Assembly (NCBI RefSeq): GCF_002795245.1
Contig: NZ_PGVG01000024.1
Coordinates: forward strand, 48,514 to 112,513
Reading direction: 5' to 3'
Length of the DNA stretch: 64,000 nt
Source: Bradyrhizobium forestalis
GTDB taxonomy: Bacteria > Pseudomonadota > Alphaproteobacteria > Rhizobiales > Xanthobacteraceae
How positions within the stretch are numbered: the first letter of the stretch is position 1; each line of letters starts with the position of its first letter. The translations under genes were made by a program, and so were the position numbers. Shown here in pieces: positions 47,669-55,927 of the stretch. The notes beneath the pieces are model-generated. The model did no database searches, was not told where the DNA came from, and worked only from the letters and a program-made list of their open reading frames with translations.

Positions 47669-47780
47669 TTTGTGGACACGGGAACCACTGTCATCAAACT
47701 GAAACACACGCGCTCTAACGGGCTGGCAGGGCCGTCTTGCCGGAGGCGCCCATCCTCCAACCGTCCCGACAAAGCGCGCC

Positions 47781-48638
47781 ATGCCCTTCAAATTCATCCA
47801 CCTCACCGACACGCATCTCGCGAACCCCGGGCTGAAGCTCTATGGGCTCGACCCGCGCGCCCGGCTGGACGCGGCGATTGCCGATATCAACAAGCATCAA
47901 TCCGATGCTGCGTTTGCCGTGGTGACCGGCGACCTCACCCATTGGGGCGAGGCTGAATCCTACGCCAATTTCGCCGAGGCGATGGCCGCGCTGAAAATTC
48001 CGTACATCGCCATGGTCGGCAATCACGACCGCCGCGTTACCTGCCTCGACGCGCTGAAGGCCGCGCCGCGCGATGCCAACGGCTTCGTGCAGGGCACGCG
48101 CACCACCGAGCACGGCCTGTTCGTGTTCCTGGACACGCTGGATGAGACCAGCCACGCCGGCGAGATGTGCGAGAGGCGCCTCGGCTGGCTGGCGAGTACG
48201 CTGGCCGCAGCGCCCGCCGACCAGCAGTTCGTCGTGTTCATGCACCATCCGCCCTTCCCGGTCGGCGTCCACGCGATGGACGAGATCGCGCTGAAGCAGA
48301 GCACCGAGTTCGCGGAAGTCATCGCGCCGTATCGCGCACGCATCCGCCACCTCTTCTTCGGCCATGTGCACCGGCCGATCTTCGGCAGCTACGGCAAGAT
48401 CCCGTTCTCGACGCTGCGCGGCACCAACCACCAGGTCTGGTTCGAGCTCGACGCAGCCGCCACCGATCACCTCGCCAGCCACGAGCCGCCGGCCTATGGC
48501 GTCGTGCTGATCGACGACGAGAACCTCGTCGTGCACAGCCATGACTTCCTCGACCAAAGTCTGCGCTTCCCCTTCGAACCACCCGCGGGAATGAACGGCC
48601 GCGACTATGCGCTCAATTTTCCCGGCGCGATGAGATGA
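47781..48638 (+). CDS. Metallophosphoesterase (cAMP/glycerophosphodiesterase type)
   Basis: A 285-residue calcineurin-like phosphoesterase. Metal ligand motifs: HLTDTHL (D, H), VVTGDLTHWGE (GD), MVGNHDRR (GNHD), FMHHPPFPVG (second His block) and LFFGHVHRPI (GHVH), in the CpdA/GpdQ order. GpdQ-type enzymes cleave glycerophosphodiesters. Its stop overlaps the start of the first permease gene (ATGA at 48635-48638) in a Ugp-like transport operon, which suggests hydrolysis of an imported phosphodiester. The protein has no signal peptide, so it would act in the cytoplasm after uptake. Confidence 0.85.
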   Translation: MPFKFIHLTDTHLANPGLKLYGLDPRARLDAAIADINKHQSDAAFAVVTGDLTHWGEAESYANFAEAMAALKIPYIAMVGNHDRRVTCLDALKAAPRDANGFVQGTRTTEHGLFVFLDTLDETSHAGEMCERRLGWLASTLAAAPADQQFVVFMHHPPFPVGVHAMDEIALKQSTEFAEVIAPYRARIRHLFFGHVHRPIFGSYGKIPFSTLRGTNHQVWFELDAAATDHLASHEPPAYGVVLIDDENLVVHSHDFLDQSLRFPFEPPAGMNGRDYALNFPGAMR

Positions 48639-49585
48639 GCCTCGCTGAACCCGCGGCTCTCCCGGTCGCGACGTCGGCGGCACCGCGTCTGCACCTCCTG
48701 AAGCGGTTCATGGGCCGCTTCAGGGCCTCGCTGCCGGCCTATCTGCTGCTGTTGCCGTCGCTGGTCTTCCTTGCGCTGTTCACCTATGGCGCGATGGGGC
48801 GCGTGTTCGTCGATGCGCTCTATCAGCGCGCCACACCCAAGGCACCGGTGCGTTTCGTCGGCCTCGACAACATCAGCGCGGTGCTGGCCGACCCCGCCTT
48901 CACCGGCGCCGTCACCAACAACCTGATCTACGCCGTCGGCACGGCGGTGCCGAGCATCGCCCTCGCGCTGCTGTTCGCGCTGGCGCTGTCACGCACCCAT
49001 GCCGTGAGCAGCGCGCTGCGCGCCGCGCTGTTCCTGCCGGTGCTGATCCCGATGGTCGCGGCGTCTGCGCTGTTCCTGTTCATCTTCCTGCCCAATGTCG
49101 GCCTGCTCGATTACTACATCGGCCGGCTTCTGCCGGTGCTGCCAAACTGGCTCGGCGACCCCGACATCGCGCTCTATGCGATCATGATCATCACGATCTG
49201 GAAGAACGCCGGCTATTACATGCTGTTCTTCCTCGCCGGCCTTCAGGCCGTGCCCGAGGACGTGATGGAGGCCGCGCATCTCGACGGCGCGGGGCCTTAC
49301 ATGCGCCTGCGCCACATCATCCTGCCGGAGCTCAAGCCCACCTTCCTGTTCGTCACCGTCATCGCCACGCTGAACGCGGTGACGCAGGTCGACCACGTCT
49401 TCGTCATGACCCAGGGCGGGCCGTCGAACGCGACCAACCTCGTGCTGTTCTACATCTACCAGCAGGCAGTGGAGCATTACGACATCGGCAAAGCCTCGGC
49501 CGCGACGCTGCTGACGCTCGCCGCGCTGATGGGCCTCACCGCGCTCTCCTTCCGCACGATGGCCAACCGCGAGGGCGGGCCATGA
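48635..49585 (+). CDS. ABC transporter permease, UgpA-like
   Basis: A 316-residue membrane protein with six hydrophobic segments. It belongs to the MalF/UgpA permease group, with the EAA loop visible as EDVMEAAHLDGAGPYMRLRHIILPELKPTFL, which contacts an ATPase. It overlaps the phosphoesterase gene at the 5' end and the next permease gene at 3' (ATGA 49582-49585), so synthesis is coupled. The nearest named match is glycerol-3-phosphate or glycerophosphodiester uptake (UgpA); a sugar is possible too. Confidence 0.85.
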   Translation: MSLAEPAALPVATSAAPRLHLLKRFMGRFRASLPAYLLLLPSLVFLALFTYGAMGRVFVDALYQRATPKAPVRFVGLDNISAVLADPAFTGAVTNNLIYAVGTAVPSIALALLFALALSRTHAVSSALRAALFLPVLIPMVAASALFLFIFLPNVGLLDYYIGRLLPVLPNWLGDPDIALYAIMIITIWKNAGYYMLFFLAGLQAVPEDVMEAAHLDGAGPYMRLRHIILPELKPTFLFVTVIATLNAVTQVDHVFVMTQGGPSNATNLVLFYIYQQAVEHYDIGKASAATLLTLAALMGLTALSFRTMANREGGP

Positions 49586-50451
49586 ACCTGATCGACAGGC
49601 TCTACAAGGACGCCCCGCTCGCCACCCGGGGCGAGATCACGCCCAAGCTCGGCTTTGCACTGACGGTGCTGCTCGCGATCGTCTGGCTGATCCCGTTCCT
49701 GTGGATGGTCGTCGCGACGCTGCGCCCGGCCTCCGACGGCATCAACGCCATGGCCGAGCTGATGCCGAGCCTCAAGCCGACGCTCGACAATGTCAGGGAT
49801 GCCTGGGAGATCGGCGATTTCCCGCGCTACACGATCAACACCACGATCATCTGCACCGGCATCCTCTTGGTGCAGTTCGTCACGATCACGCTGGCGGGCT
49901 TTGCCTTCGCGCGCCTGGATTTCGCCGGCAAGACGCCGATCTTCTATTTGTTCCTGATGCAGCTGATGCTGGTGCCGGTGCTGCTGATCGTGCCGAACCT
50001 GTCGCTGGTGGCGCAGCTCGGCCTCTACGACACGCTCACCGGCGTGATGATGCCGTTCTTCGCCTCCGCCTTCGGCACCTTCCTGATGCGCCAGGCGTTC
50101 GAGGCGATCCCGACCGAGCTGGAAGACGCAGCCCTGATCGACGGCGCCAGCCTGCTCCAGCGCATCCGCCACATCTACGTGCCGCTGTCGATGCCGAGCT
50201 TCTCGGCCTTCGCCATCATTTCCGTGACCAGCCACTGGAACGACTTCCTGTGGCCGCTGATGGTGATCAATTCGCCTGACAAGCGGCCGCTCACGGTCGG
50301 CCTCTCCGTCTTCACCAAGACCGCCGAAGGCACGCAGGCCTGGGGCACCATCGCCGCGGGCACGCTGATGGTGATCGCGCCGCTGCTCGTCGTCTTCCTG
50401 ATCTTCCAGAAACGCTTCATCAGCTCTTTCGTCACCTCAGGCATCAAATAG
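49582..50451 (+). CDS. ABC transporter permease, UgpE-like
   Basis: A 289-residue membrane protein of the MalG/UgpE group with about six hydrophobic segments. The EAA loop is IPTELEDAALIDGASLLQRIRHIYVPLSMPSF. Its ATG overlaps the stop of the previous permease gene. The gene is followed by the binding-protein gene, 11 nt away. The binding-protein-dependent import function is clear; the substrate is inferred from neighbours. Confidence 0.85.
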   Translation: MNLIDRLYKDAPLATRGEITPKLGFALTVLLAIVWLIPFLWMVVATLRPASDGINAMAELMPSLKPTLDNVRDAWEIGDFPRYTINTTIICTGILLVQFVTITLAGFAFARLDFAGKTPIFYLFLMQLMLVPVLLIVPNLSLVAQLGLYDTLTGVMMPFFASAFGTFLMRQAFEAIPTELEDAALIDGASLLQRIRHIYVPLSMPSFSAFAIISVTSHWNDFLWPLMVINSPDKRPLTVGLSVFTKTAEGTQAWGTIAAGTLMVIAPLLVVFLIFQKRFISSFVTSGIK

Positions 50452-50462
50452 GAGATTTTCCG

Positions 50463-51785
50463 ATGCTGTTCTCCCGCAGGCTCATGCTCGGCCTCGCAAT
50501 GGCAGGCGCCCTCGCCTTCCCCGCTCTCGCCGGCGAAGGTCCGACCGAGGTCGACCTGTTCTTCCCCGTCCCCGTCGACGGCAAGCTCGCCCGCGACATG
50601 GGCACCCTGATCAAGGAGTTCAACGAGACCCATCCCGACGTCAAGGCGACCGCGGTCTACACCGGCTCCTATGACGACACGCTGATCAAGACGCGTGCTG
50701 CGATCAAGGCCGGCAAGCCGCCGGCCGCCGTGATCATGTCGGCGAACTTCCTGCTCGACATGCAGATCGAGAACGAGCTCACCAATCTCGACAGCCTGAT
50801 CGCTGCGGACGGCTCCACCAAGGAGAAGTTCCTGGGCCAGTTCTTCCCGGCGCTGCAGGGCAACGCGGTGATCAACCGCTCGGTCTACGGCGTGCCGTTC
50901 CACAATTCGACGCCGCTGCTCTACATCAACGCCGACAAGGCCAAGGAAGCCGGCCTCGATCCGAGCAAGCCGCCGCAGACCTGGGCCGAGCTCACCGACT
51001 GGGCCAAGAAGCTCACCAAGCGCGACGGCGACAAGGTGACCCAATGGGGCATCGCGATCCCCTGTGCCTACGACTATTGCGGCTGGATGATGGAGACGCT
51101 CACCATGAGCAATGGCGGGCGCTACTACAACGAGGAGTTCGGCGGCGAAGTCTATTACGACACGCCCTCGATGTTAGGTGCGCTCACCTGGTGGAACGAT
51201 CTCATCTATAAGCACAAGGTCCACACCCCCGGCGCCACGCCCGGCCCTGCCGTCAGCACCTCCTTCATCTCCGGCAATGCCGCGATGATGATGCTGTCGA
51301 CGGGTTCGCTCACTTACGTGCGCGATAACGCCAAGTTCGCCTACAAGGTCGCCTTCATCCCGCGCAACGTTCGCAACGCGGTGCCGATCGGCGGCGCCTC
51401 GCTGATCATGCCGGCAGGGCTCGAGGCCGACAAGCAGAAGGCCGCCTGGACGCTGATCAAGTGGATGACCTCGCCCGAGAAGAGCGGCTGGTGGAGCCGC
51501 GCCACCGGCTACTTCGCGCCCAACATGGCCGCCTACAAGACGCCCGAGATGGTCGACTTCCTGGGCAAGAACCCGGACGCCAAGACCGCCGTCGAGCAGC
51601 TCGACGTCGCAAAGCCCTGGTTCGCGACCTACAAGACCGTCCCGGTCCGCAAGAACCTCGAGGACGAGGTGATGCTGGTCCTCAACGGCAAGAAGCAGCC
51701 GAAGGAGGCCCTCGCCGCCGCCCAGAAGGCCGCCGACGAGACGCTGAAGCCGTACAATGCGGAGACGTCGCTGAAGCTGCCGTAA
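50463..51785 (+). CDS. ABC transporter substrate-binding protein, UgpB-like
   Basis: A 440-residue protein. The signal peptide RRLMLGLAMAGALAFPALA is followed by EVDLFFPVPVDGKLARDMGTLIKEFNETHPDVKATAVYTGSYDDTL, a typical start of UgpB-type solute-binding proteins. Interior phrases include INADKAKEAGLDPSKPPQTWAEL and ATGYFAPNMAAYKTPEM. It binds an organic solute in the periplasm and delivers it to the two permeases. The nearest known ligands are glycerol-3-phosphate and glycerophosphodiesters, but the binding pocket cannot be judged here. No ATPase gene is present in the operon. Confidence 0.85.
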   Translation: MLFSRRLMLGLAMAGALAFPALAGEGPTEVDLFFPVPVDGKLARDMGTLIKEFNETHPDVKATAVYTGSYDDTLIKTRAAIKAGKPPAAVIMSANFLLDMQIENELTNLDSLIAADGSTKEKFLGQFFPALQGNAVINRSVYGVPFHNSTPLLYINADKAKEAGLDPSKPPQTWAELTDWAKKLTKRDGDKVTQWGIAIPCAYDYCGWMMETLTMSNGGRYYNEEFGGEVYYDTPSMLGALTWWNDLIYKHKVHTPGATPGPAVSTSFISGNAAMMMLSTGSLTYVRDNAKFAYKVAFIPRNVRNAVPIGGASLIMPAGLEADKQKAAWTLIKWMTSPEKSGWWSRATGYFAPNMAAYKTPEMVDFLGKNPDAKTAVEQLDVAKPWFATYKTVPVRKNLEDEVMLVLNGKKQPKEALAAAQKAADETLKPYNAETSLKLP

Positions 51786-52201
51786 GGCCGGCAGCTCATC
51801 GCACCAACAATATTCGGCGCTCCGCCATGCGGGGCGTCGAAATCGTTTGGGGCGCACGCAAATCCATTAACCCTCCGTCCACCATTTCGTCTCGCCTGCC
51901 GCCGGTAACCATCGCAATTAACAGACCCTCAACGCACGCCCGACAAATCTATCAATGTTTCTGGAGATTTCGCCGTGGATCTGTTGGTTTTCGAGTTCCT
52001 GGGACTGGCTCTGGTCGCCATGTGCGTGATCGTGGTGGCGCTGCCCTGCGCGCGAAAACCGTCGCAGCGGGTCCGTTACGAATAGGATTTTGGTCGGAAA
52101 GTCCCGATTCCGGTCCGATGCAAGGCTCGAATTTGCTTAGAGCCCCTTGACATCACAGCACTTTCGGCAGAACGGCAGATGTTAAGTGTCATGGGCCGTT
52201 C
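51786..52201. other. Intergenic gap between ugpB-like gene and rnd
   Basis: About 415 bp. It contains the possible 36-codon gene at 51975-52085. No intrinsic terminator is obvious. The 3' end must carry the rnd promoter. Confidence 0.4.
51975..52085 (+). CDS. Possible membrane mini-protein, 36 aa
   Basis: GTG 51975 to TAG 52083-52085. The encoded protein reads VDLLVFEFLGLALVAMCVIVVALPC and ends ARKPSQRVRYE, i.e. one transmembrane segment followed by a basic tail. GGAG lies 9 nt upstream. It looks like a single-pass small membrane protein with a cytoplasmic tail. There is no family match I can name, and the coding evidence is short, so the call is tentative. Confidence 0.35.
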   Translation: MDLLVFEFLGLALVAMCVIVVALPCARKPSQRVRYE

Positions 52202-53350
52202 ATGGATTTGATTACCACCACCGCTGACCTCGCGGCTGCCTGCAGCCGGCTGGCCAAGCACCCCGTCATCACCGTCGATACCGAGTTTCTGCGCGAGACC
52301 ACCTATTACCCGCTGCTATGCGTGGTGCAGATGGCCAGCGCCGAGGAAGCCGTGGTCATCGACGCCCTGGCCGAGGGCATCGACCTCAAGCCGTTCTTCG
52401 AGCTGATGGGCAACGAGGGCGTGCTGAAGGTGTTTCACGCCGCCCGCCAGGACATCGAGATCATCTGGCACCAGGCCAACATCATTCCGCATCCGGTGTT
52501 CGACACCCAGGTTGCCGCAATGGTGCTCGGATACGGCGACAGCATCGCCTACGACGCCCTGGTCGAGAAGGTCACCGGCCACCGTCCGGACAAGACCCAT
52601 CGCTTCACCGACTGGTCGCGCCGACCGCTGACCAAGGAGCAGATGCACTACGCGGTGTCCGACGTCACGCATTTGCGCGACGTGTTCGCCGCGCTCGACG
52701 CCGACCTCAAGAAGCGCCGCCGCAGCGAATGGGTCTCCATCGAGATGGAGGTCCTCACTTCCCCCCGGACCTACGACTTCCATCCCGAGCGCGCCTGGCA
52801 GCGTCTGAAGACGCGCGTGCGCAAGCCGAAGGATCTCGCCGTCCTCATGGAGGTCGCGGCTTGGCGTGAGCAGGAAGCCCAGAGCCGTGACGTGCCGCGC
52901 GGCCGCGTGCTGCGCGACGAGGCGATCCGCGACATCGCCACTCACGCGCCGACCAGCCTGGAAAAGCTCGCCCATCTGCGCTCGGTGCCGAAGGGGTTTG
53001 AAAAATCCAAATGGGGCGCGGATATCGTCGCCGCGGTCGAGCGCGGACTGGCGCGGGATTTTGCGACGTTGCCCAAGCTGGAGAAGCCGCGCAACAACTC
53101 CAACGGCGCGGCCATCGTCGAGCTGCTCAAGGTGCTGCTGCGCATGACCGCCGAGCGCCACGCGGTCGCCAGCAAGGTGATCGCCACCGTCGACGATCTC
53201 GAAGAGATCGCGGCCGACGACGAGGCCGACGTGCCCGCCTTGCACGGCTGGCGCCGCGAGCTGTTCGGCGACGCCGCGCTGAAGCTCAAGCGCGGCGAGC
53301 TGGCGCTGGCGATCGAAAAAGGCCGCGTGATCGGGGTACAGCGGGCGTAG
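52202..53350 (+). CDS. rnd: Ribonuclease D
   Basis: 3'-5' exoribonuclease that trims stable RNA precursors, above all tRNA 3' ends. The 382 residues hold the DEDD-y catalytic motifs: ITVDTEFLRE (D-x-E), VFHAARQDIEII (middle Asp) and MHYAVSDVTHL (Y-x3-D). A HRDC domain (RDEAIRDIATHAPTSLEKLAHLRSVPKGF) follows at about 210-290. It starts at ATG 52202. In alphaproteobacteria rnd often lies near aspS and ppk, as loosely here. Confidence 0.95.
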   Translation: MDLITTTADLAAACSRLAKHPVITVDTEFLRETTYYPLLCVVQMASAEEAVVIDALAEGIDLKPFFELMGNEGVLKVFHAARQDIEIIWHQANIIPHPVFDTQVAAMVLGYGDSIAYDALVEKVTGHRPDKTHRFTDWSRRPLTKEQMHYAVSDVTHLRDVFAALDADLKKRRRSEWVSIEMEVLTSPRTYDFHPERAWQRLKTRVRKPKDLAVLMEVAAWREQEAQSRDVPRGRVLRDEAIRDIATHAPTSLEKLAHLRSVPKGFEKSKWGADIVAAVERGLARDFATLPKLEKPRNNSNGAAIVELLKVLLRMTAERHAVASKVIATVDDLEEIAADDEADVPALHGWRRELFGDAALKLKRGELALAIEKGRVIGVQRA

Positions 53351-53390
53351 CGGTTGGCTGCCAACTGCCAACGCACAACAGCTGCAAAAC

Positions 53391-53534
53391 CGTCATCCTG
53401 AGGTGCGAGGCGCGCGATGCAAAGCATCGCGCGGGGAGCCTCGAAGGATGAGCGGCCACGCTGCCGCCACTCCGAGAGAGTCGGGCCGTCGCCCTTCGAG
53501 GCTCGCCGAAGAGGCGAGCACCTCAGGGTGACGG
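53391..53534. repeat. Dispersed palindrome, family 3 (CCTGAGGTGC type)
   Basis: CGTCATCCTGAGGTGCGAGG at the left and GCGAGCACCTCAGGGTGACGG at the right are inverted, with internal arms GCCTCGAAGGATGAGCGGCC / GTCGCCCTTCGAGGCTC. It lies between rnd and the aminotransferase gene in a convergent gap. This is a widespread intergenic repeat of Bradyrhizobium-type genomes. Confidence 0.8.
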
Positions 53535-53554
53535 CGATGGAGTTGCGCCGGCGC

Positions 53555-54937
53555 CTACGCCGGCGTCAGCTTGGCCACTTCGCTCTTCATGTCGTTCAGC
53601 ACGCCCGAGATCGCGTCCACCAGCTCGTCGATCTGGGCCTTGGTCGTGATCAGCGGCGGGCAGATGGCGATGGCATCCAGCATGTTGCGCGAGATCACGC
53701 CGCGCTCCTGGAGCATGCGGCTGGCGATGCCGCCGACAGCGCCGGGCGTTGCCGCTGCGGTCTTGCGTCCCTTGTCGAGCACGAGCTCGAGCGCTGCGAT
53801 CATGCCGACGCCGCGGACCTCACCGACCAGCGGATGGCTGGCGAGCTCACGTAAGCGGCCCTGCATGTAGACGCCGAGCTCGGCGGCGTGCGCGACCAGA
53901 CCGCGCTCCTCGATGATCTTGAGGTTCTCCAGCGCGATCGCCGCGCCGACCGGATGGCCGCCCGCGGTGAAACCGTGGCCGAGCACGCCGATCTTGTTGC
54001 TCTCGTCCGCGATCGGCTCGAACATGCGATCGTTCAGGATGATCGCCGACAGCGGGAAATAGCTCGAGGTGATCTGCTTGGAGACCACCATCGCGTCCGG
54101 CTTGATGCCATAGGTGTCACAGCCGAACATCTTGCCGGTGCGGCCGAAGCCGCAGATCACCTCGTCGGCGACCAGCAGGATGTCGTACTTCTTCAGGACC
54201 TTCTGGATCTTGTCCCAATAGGTCGCCGGCGGAACGACGACGCCGCCCGCCCCCATCACCGGCTCACCGAAGAAGGCCGCGATCGTATCCGGCCCTTCCT
54301 TCTGGATCAGGGCGTCGAGCTCCTCCGCCCGGCGGCTCGCGAAGGCCTCCTCGCTCTCGCCGGGCGCGCCGTCCTTATAAAAATGCGGCGAGCCTGTGTG
54401 GAGGATGTTCGGCAGCGGCAAGTCGAACGAGCGGTGGTTGTTCGGAAGGCCGGTGAGACTGGCGGACGCGATGGTGACGCCGTGATAAGCGCGCAGGCGG
54501 CTGATCACTTTCTTGCGCTGGGGCTGGCCGAGCGCGTTGGAGCGATAGGCGATCAGCTTCAACACCGTGTCGTTCGCTTCCGAGCCGGAATTGGTGAAGA
54601 ACACCTTGCTCATCGTAACAGGCGCGAGCGCGACCAGCTTCTCGGCGAGGTCGATCGAGGGCCCATGCGATTTGGCGGAGAACGTGTGGTAGAACGGCAA
54701 CGCCTGCATCTGCTTGTGCGCCGCCTCGACCAGCCGTTTCTCGTTGAAGCCGAGCCCGACGCTCCAGAGGCCCGCCATCGCCTCAAAATAGCGCTTGCCC
54801 GTCGCATCGAACACATAAGGCCCCTCGCCGCGCTCGATCACCAGCGGACCGGCCTGCTGATGGGTGCGCGCGTTGGTGTAGGGATGGAGCTGATAGGCCA
54901 CATCCCTGGCCTCTTGCGAATTGGGCAGCATGGACAT
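53555..54937 (-). CDS. Class III (omega-amino acid) aminotransferase
   Basis: A 460-residue PLP enzyme of the class III fold. Signs are FFTNSGSEANDTVLKLI, the pyridine-contact VADEVICGFGRTGKMFG, and the Schiff-base Lys in MVVSKQITSSYFPLSA. The C-terminal GVGMIAALELVLDKG is typical. Such enzymes transaminate omega-amines, beta-alanine or GABA with pyruvate. The exact amine is not determined. ATG 54937 is chosen. The promoter region has three tandem 14-bp repeats (54999-55038). Confidence 0.88.
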   Translation of the reverse strand: MSMLPNSQEARDVAYQLHPYTNARTHQQAGPLVIERGEGPYVFDATGKRYFEAMAGLWSVGLGFNEKRLVEAAHKQMQALPFYHTFSAKSHGPSIDLAEKLVALAPVTMSKVFFTNSGSEANDTVLKLIAYRSNALGQPQRKKVISRLRAYHGVTIASASLTGLPNNHRSFDLPLPNILHTGSPHFYKDGAPGESEEAFASRRAEELDALIQKEGPDTIAAFFGEPVMGAGGVVVPPATYWDKIQKVLKKYDILLVADEVICGFGRTGKMFGCDTYGIKPDAMVVSKQITSSYFPLSAIILNDRMFEPIADESNKIGVLGHGFTAGGHPVGAAIALENLKIIEERGLVAHAAELGVYMQGRLRELASHPLVGEVRGVGMIAALELVLDKGRKTAAATPGAVGGIASRMLQERGVISRNMLDAIAICPPLITTKAQIDELVDAISGVLNDMKSEVAKLTPA

Positions 54938-55138
54938 TTGCGGAGATCCTTGAAAGCGTCACGGCGCAGGCAGAGCCGGCGTCATCACTCGATGATCGAG
55001 ATACTTGGCTCAAGATACTTGGCTCAAGATACTTGGCTATTGCGACAGCGCAGAACTTGCAACGCCAATGTGTCGGCAGCAAGCGCTCAGCAGCGTTGCA
55101 CAAAGCCGCACATGACAGGACCGCAGTGGGGGCAGTCC
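54938..55138. other. Promoter gap of aminotransferase gene
   Basis: Holds the triple 14-bp tandem repeat at 54999-55038 and nothing else that I can name. Confidence 0.4.
54999..55038. repeat. 14-bp tandem repeat, nearly three copies
   Basis: AGATACTTGGCTCA repeats at 54999-55012, 55013-55026 and 55027-55038 (the last copy complete for 12 of 14 bases). It lies 60-100 bp upstream of the aminotransferase start, in its likely promoter region. The copies are identical, so it may be a site array or a slippage-prone tract. Confidence 0.85.
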
Positions 55139-55309
55139 TCACGCTGCGCCGTCGTCGTCCCCATCGTCGGTGGCGGCAACGGCCTCCCTCACCTCCACCA
55201 GCGCCATCGAGAGCAAATAGACTGTCGTGGGCAGCCCAAGCCTGCGCGCCTTCTCGGCGGCACGCGACAGATCGCTCACTAGCTCCCTGAGCTCGTCTCC
55301 CCGGGACAA
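55139..55309 (-). CDS. Small conserved acidic protein, 56 aa, TTG start
   Basis: Read directly from the minus strand: TTG 55309 to TGA 55139-55141. The protein is LSRGDELRELVSDLSRAAEK, then ARRLGLPTTVYLLSMALVEV, then an acidic tail ending DDGDDDGAA. It consists of two amphipathic helices followed by an Asp-rich tail, with no signal peptide. A stop codon lies two codons before the TTG, so no longer start exists. I recognise a similar family of small proteins in Bradyrhizobium, role unknown. The GGGGTGA just upstream may act as ribosome site. An overlapping GTG frame in the same DNA looks like a chance frame. Confidence 0.6.
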   Translation of the reverse strand: MSRGDELRELVSDLSRAAEKARRLGLPTTVYLLSMALVEVREAVAATDDGDDDGAA

Positions 55310-55338
55310 TTGTCACCCCATCCACCGGTCGCGGCCGC

Positions 55339-55902
55339 CTACACCGCAACGGCACCGCTGGCTCTGATCAGTTCGGCGCTGGATTGAATTGTAGCAAAGT
55401 TCCCGATGACATTCACTACCGCATGCCTGTAGGCGGCGGCATCGTCGGTGCCCGGCTGCCGGCACGCCACGGCGTCAGTGACCACCTGGTAGCGATGGCT
55501 GCGGTGAAACCCGTCGATCGCGGTGGCCAGGATGGTCTCGTCCAGGGAAAAGCCGACCAGAATGCAGCGCGTGGTGCGGATACTGGACATATAGTCCACA
55601 AACCGCGACGAGCTGTAGGCGGACGGCAGCGGGTGCTCGAACGTCATCTCTCCCGGCCGCGGCTTGGTCTGCTTGATCCAATCGGTCAGCCTGGATGCCG
55701 GATTGAACCAGGCCGCCTGCGCGATGCGCTTCAGATGCATCACCGGCCACAGATTGCCGCGCCACAGCGTCAGGAGTTCCAGGCAGCGCGCCGTCGCCGC
55801 GTCACCATCGAGGATGACGTGGCGGCGGCCGGGGGTCAGGTACTCGACCTGAAGATCCGCACAGACCAGGATCGGCGGATCATCGTGGATGGAAGCCAGC
55901 AT
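55339..55902 (-). CDS. Isochorismatase-fold protein lacking the catalytic Cys
   Basis: A 187-residue protein with the isochorismatase-like hydrolase fold. The Asp of the triad is in ILVCADLQVEYL. In the region that usually reads G-x-x-T-x-x-C-V-x-x-T-A, the sequence is LVGFSLDETILATAIDGF, so a Thr stands where the catalytic Cys is normally found. Other fold landmarks (YQVVTDAVACR) remain. It may bind a ligand or be an inactive relative; Thr is a poor substitute for the nucleophile. ATG 55902 lacks a good ribosome site. It lies 29 nt upstream of the 56-aa gene and may be cotranscribed with it. Confidence 0.75.
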   Translation of the reverse strand: MLASIHDDPPILVCADLQVEYLTPGRRHVILDGDAATARCLELLTLWRGNLWPVMHLKRIAQAAWFNPASRLTDWIKQTKPRPGEMTFEHPLPSAYSSSRFVDYMSSIRTTRCILVGFSLDETILATAIDGFHRSHRYQVVTDAVACRQPGTDDAAAYRHAVVNVIGNFATIQSSAELIRASGAVAV

Positions 55903-55927
55903 TTTGTTGCGCGCGGCTGCACCCGTT

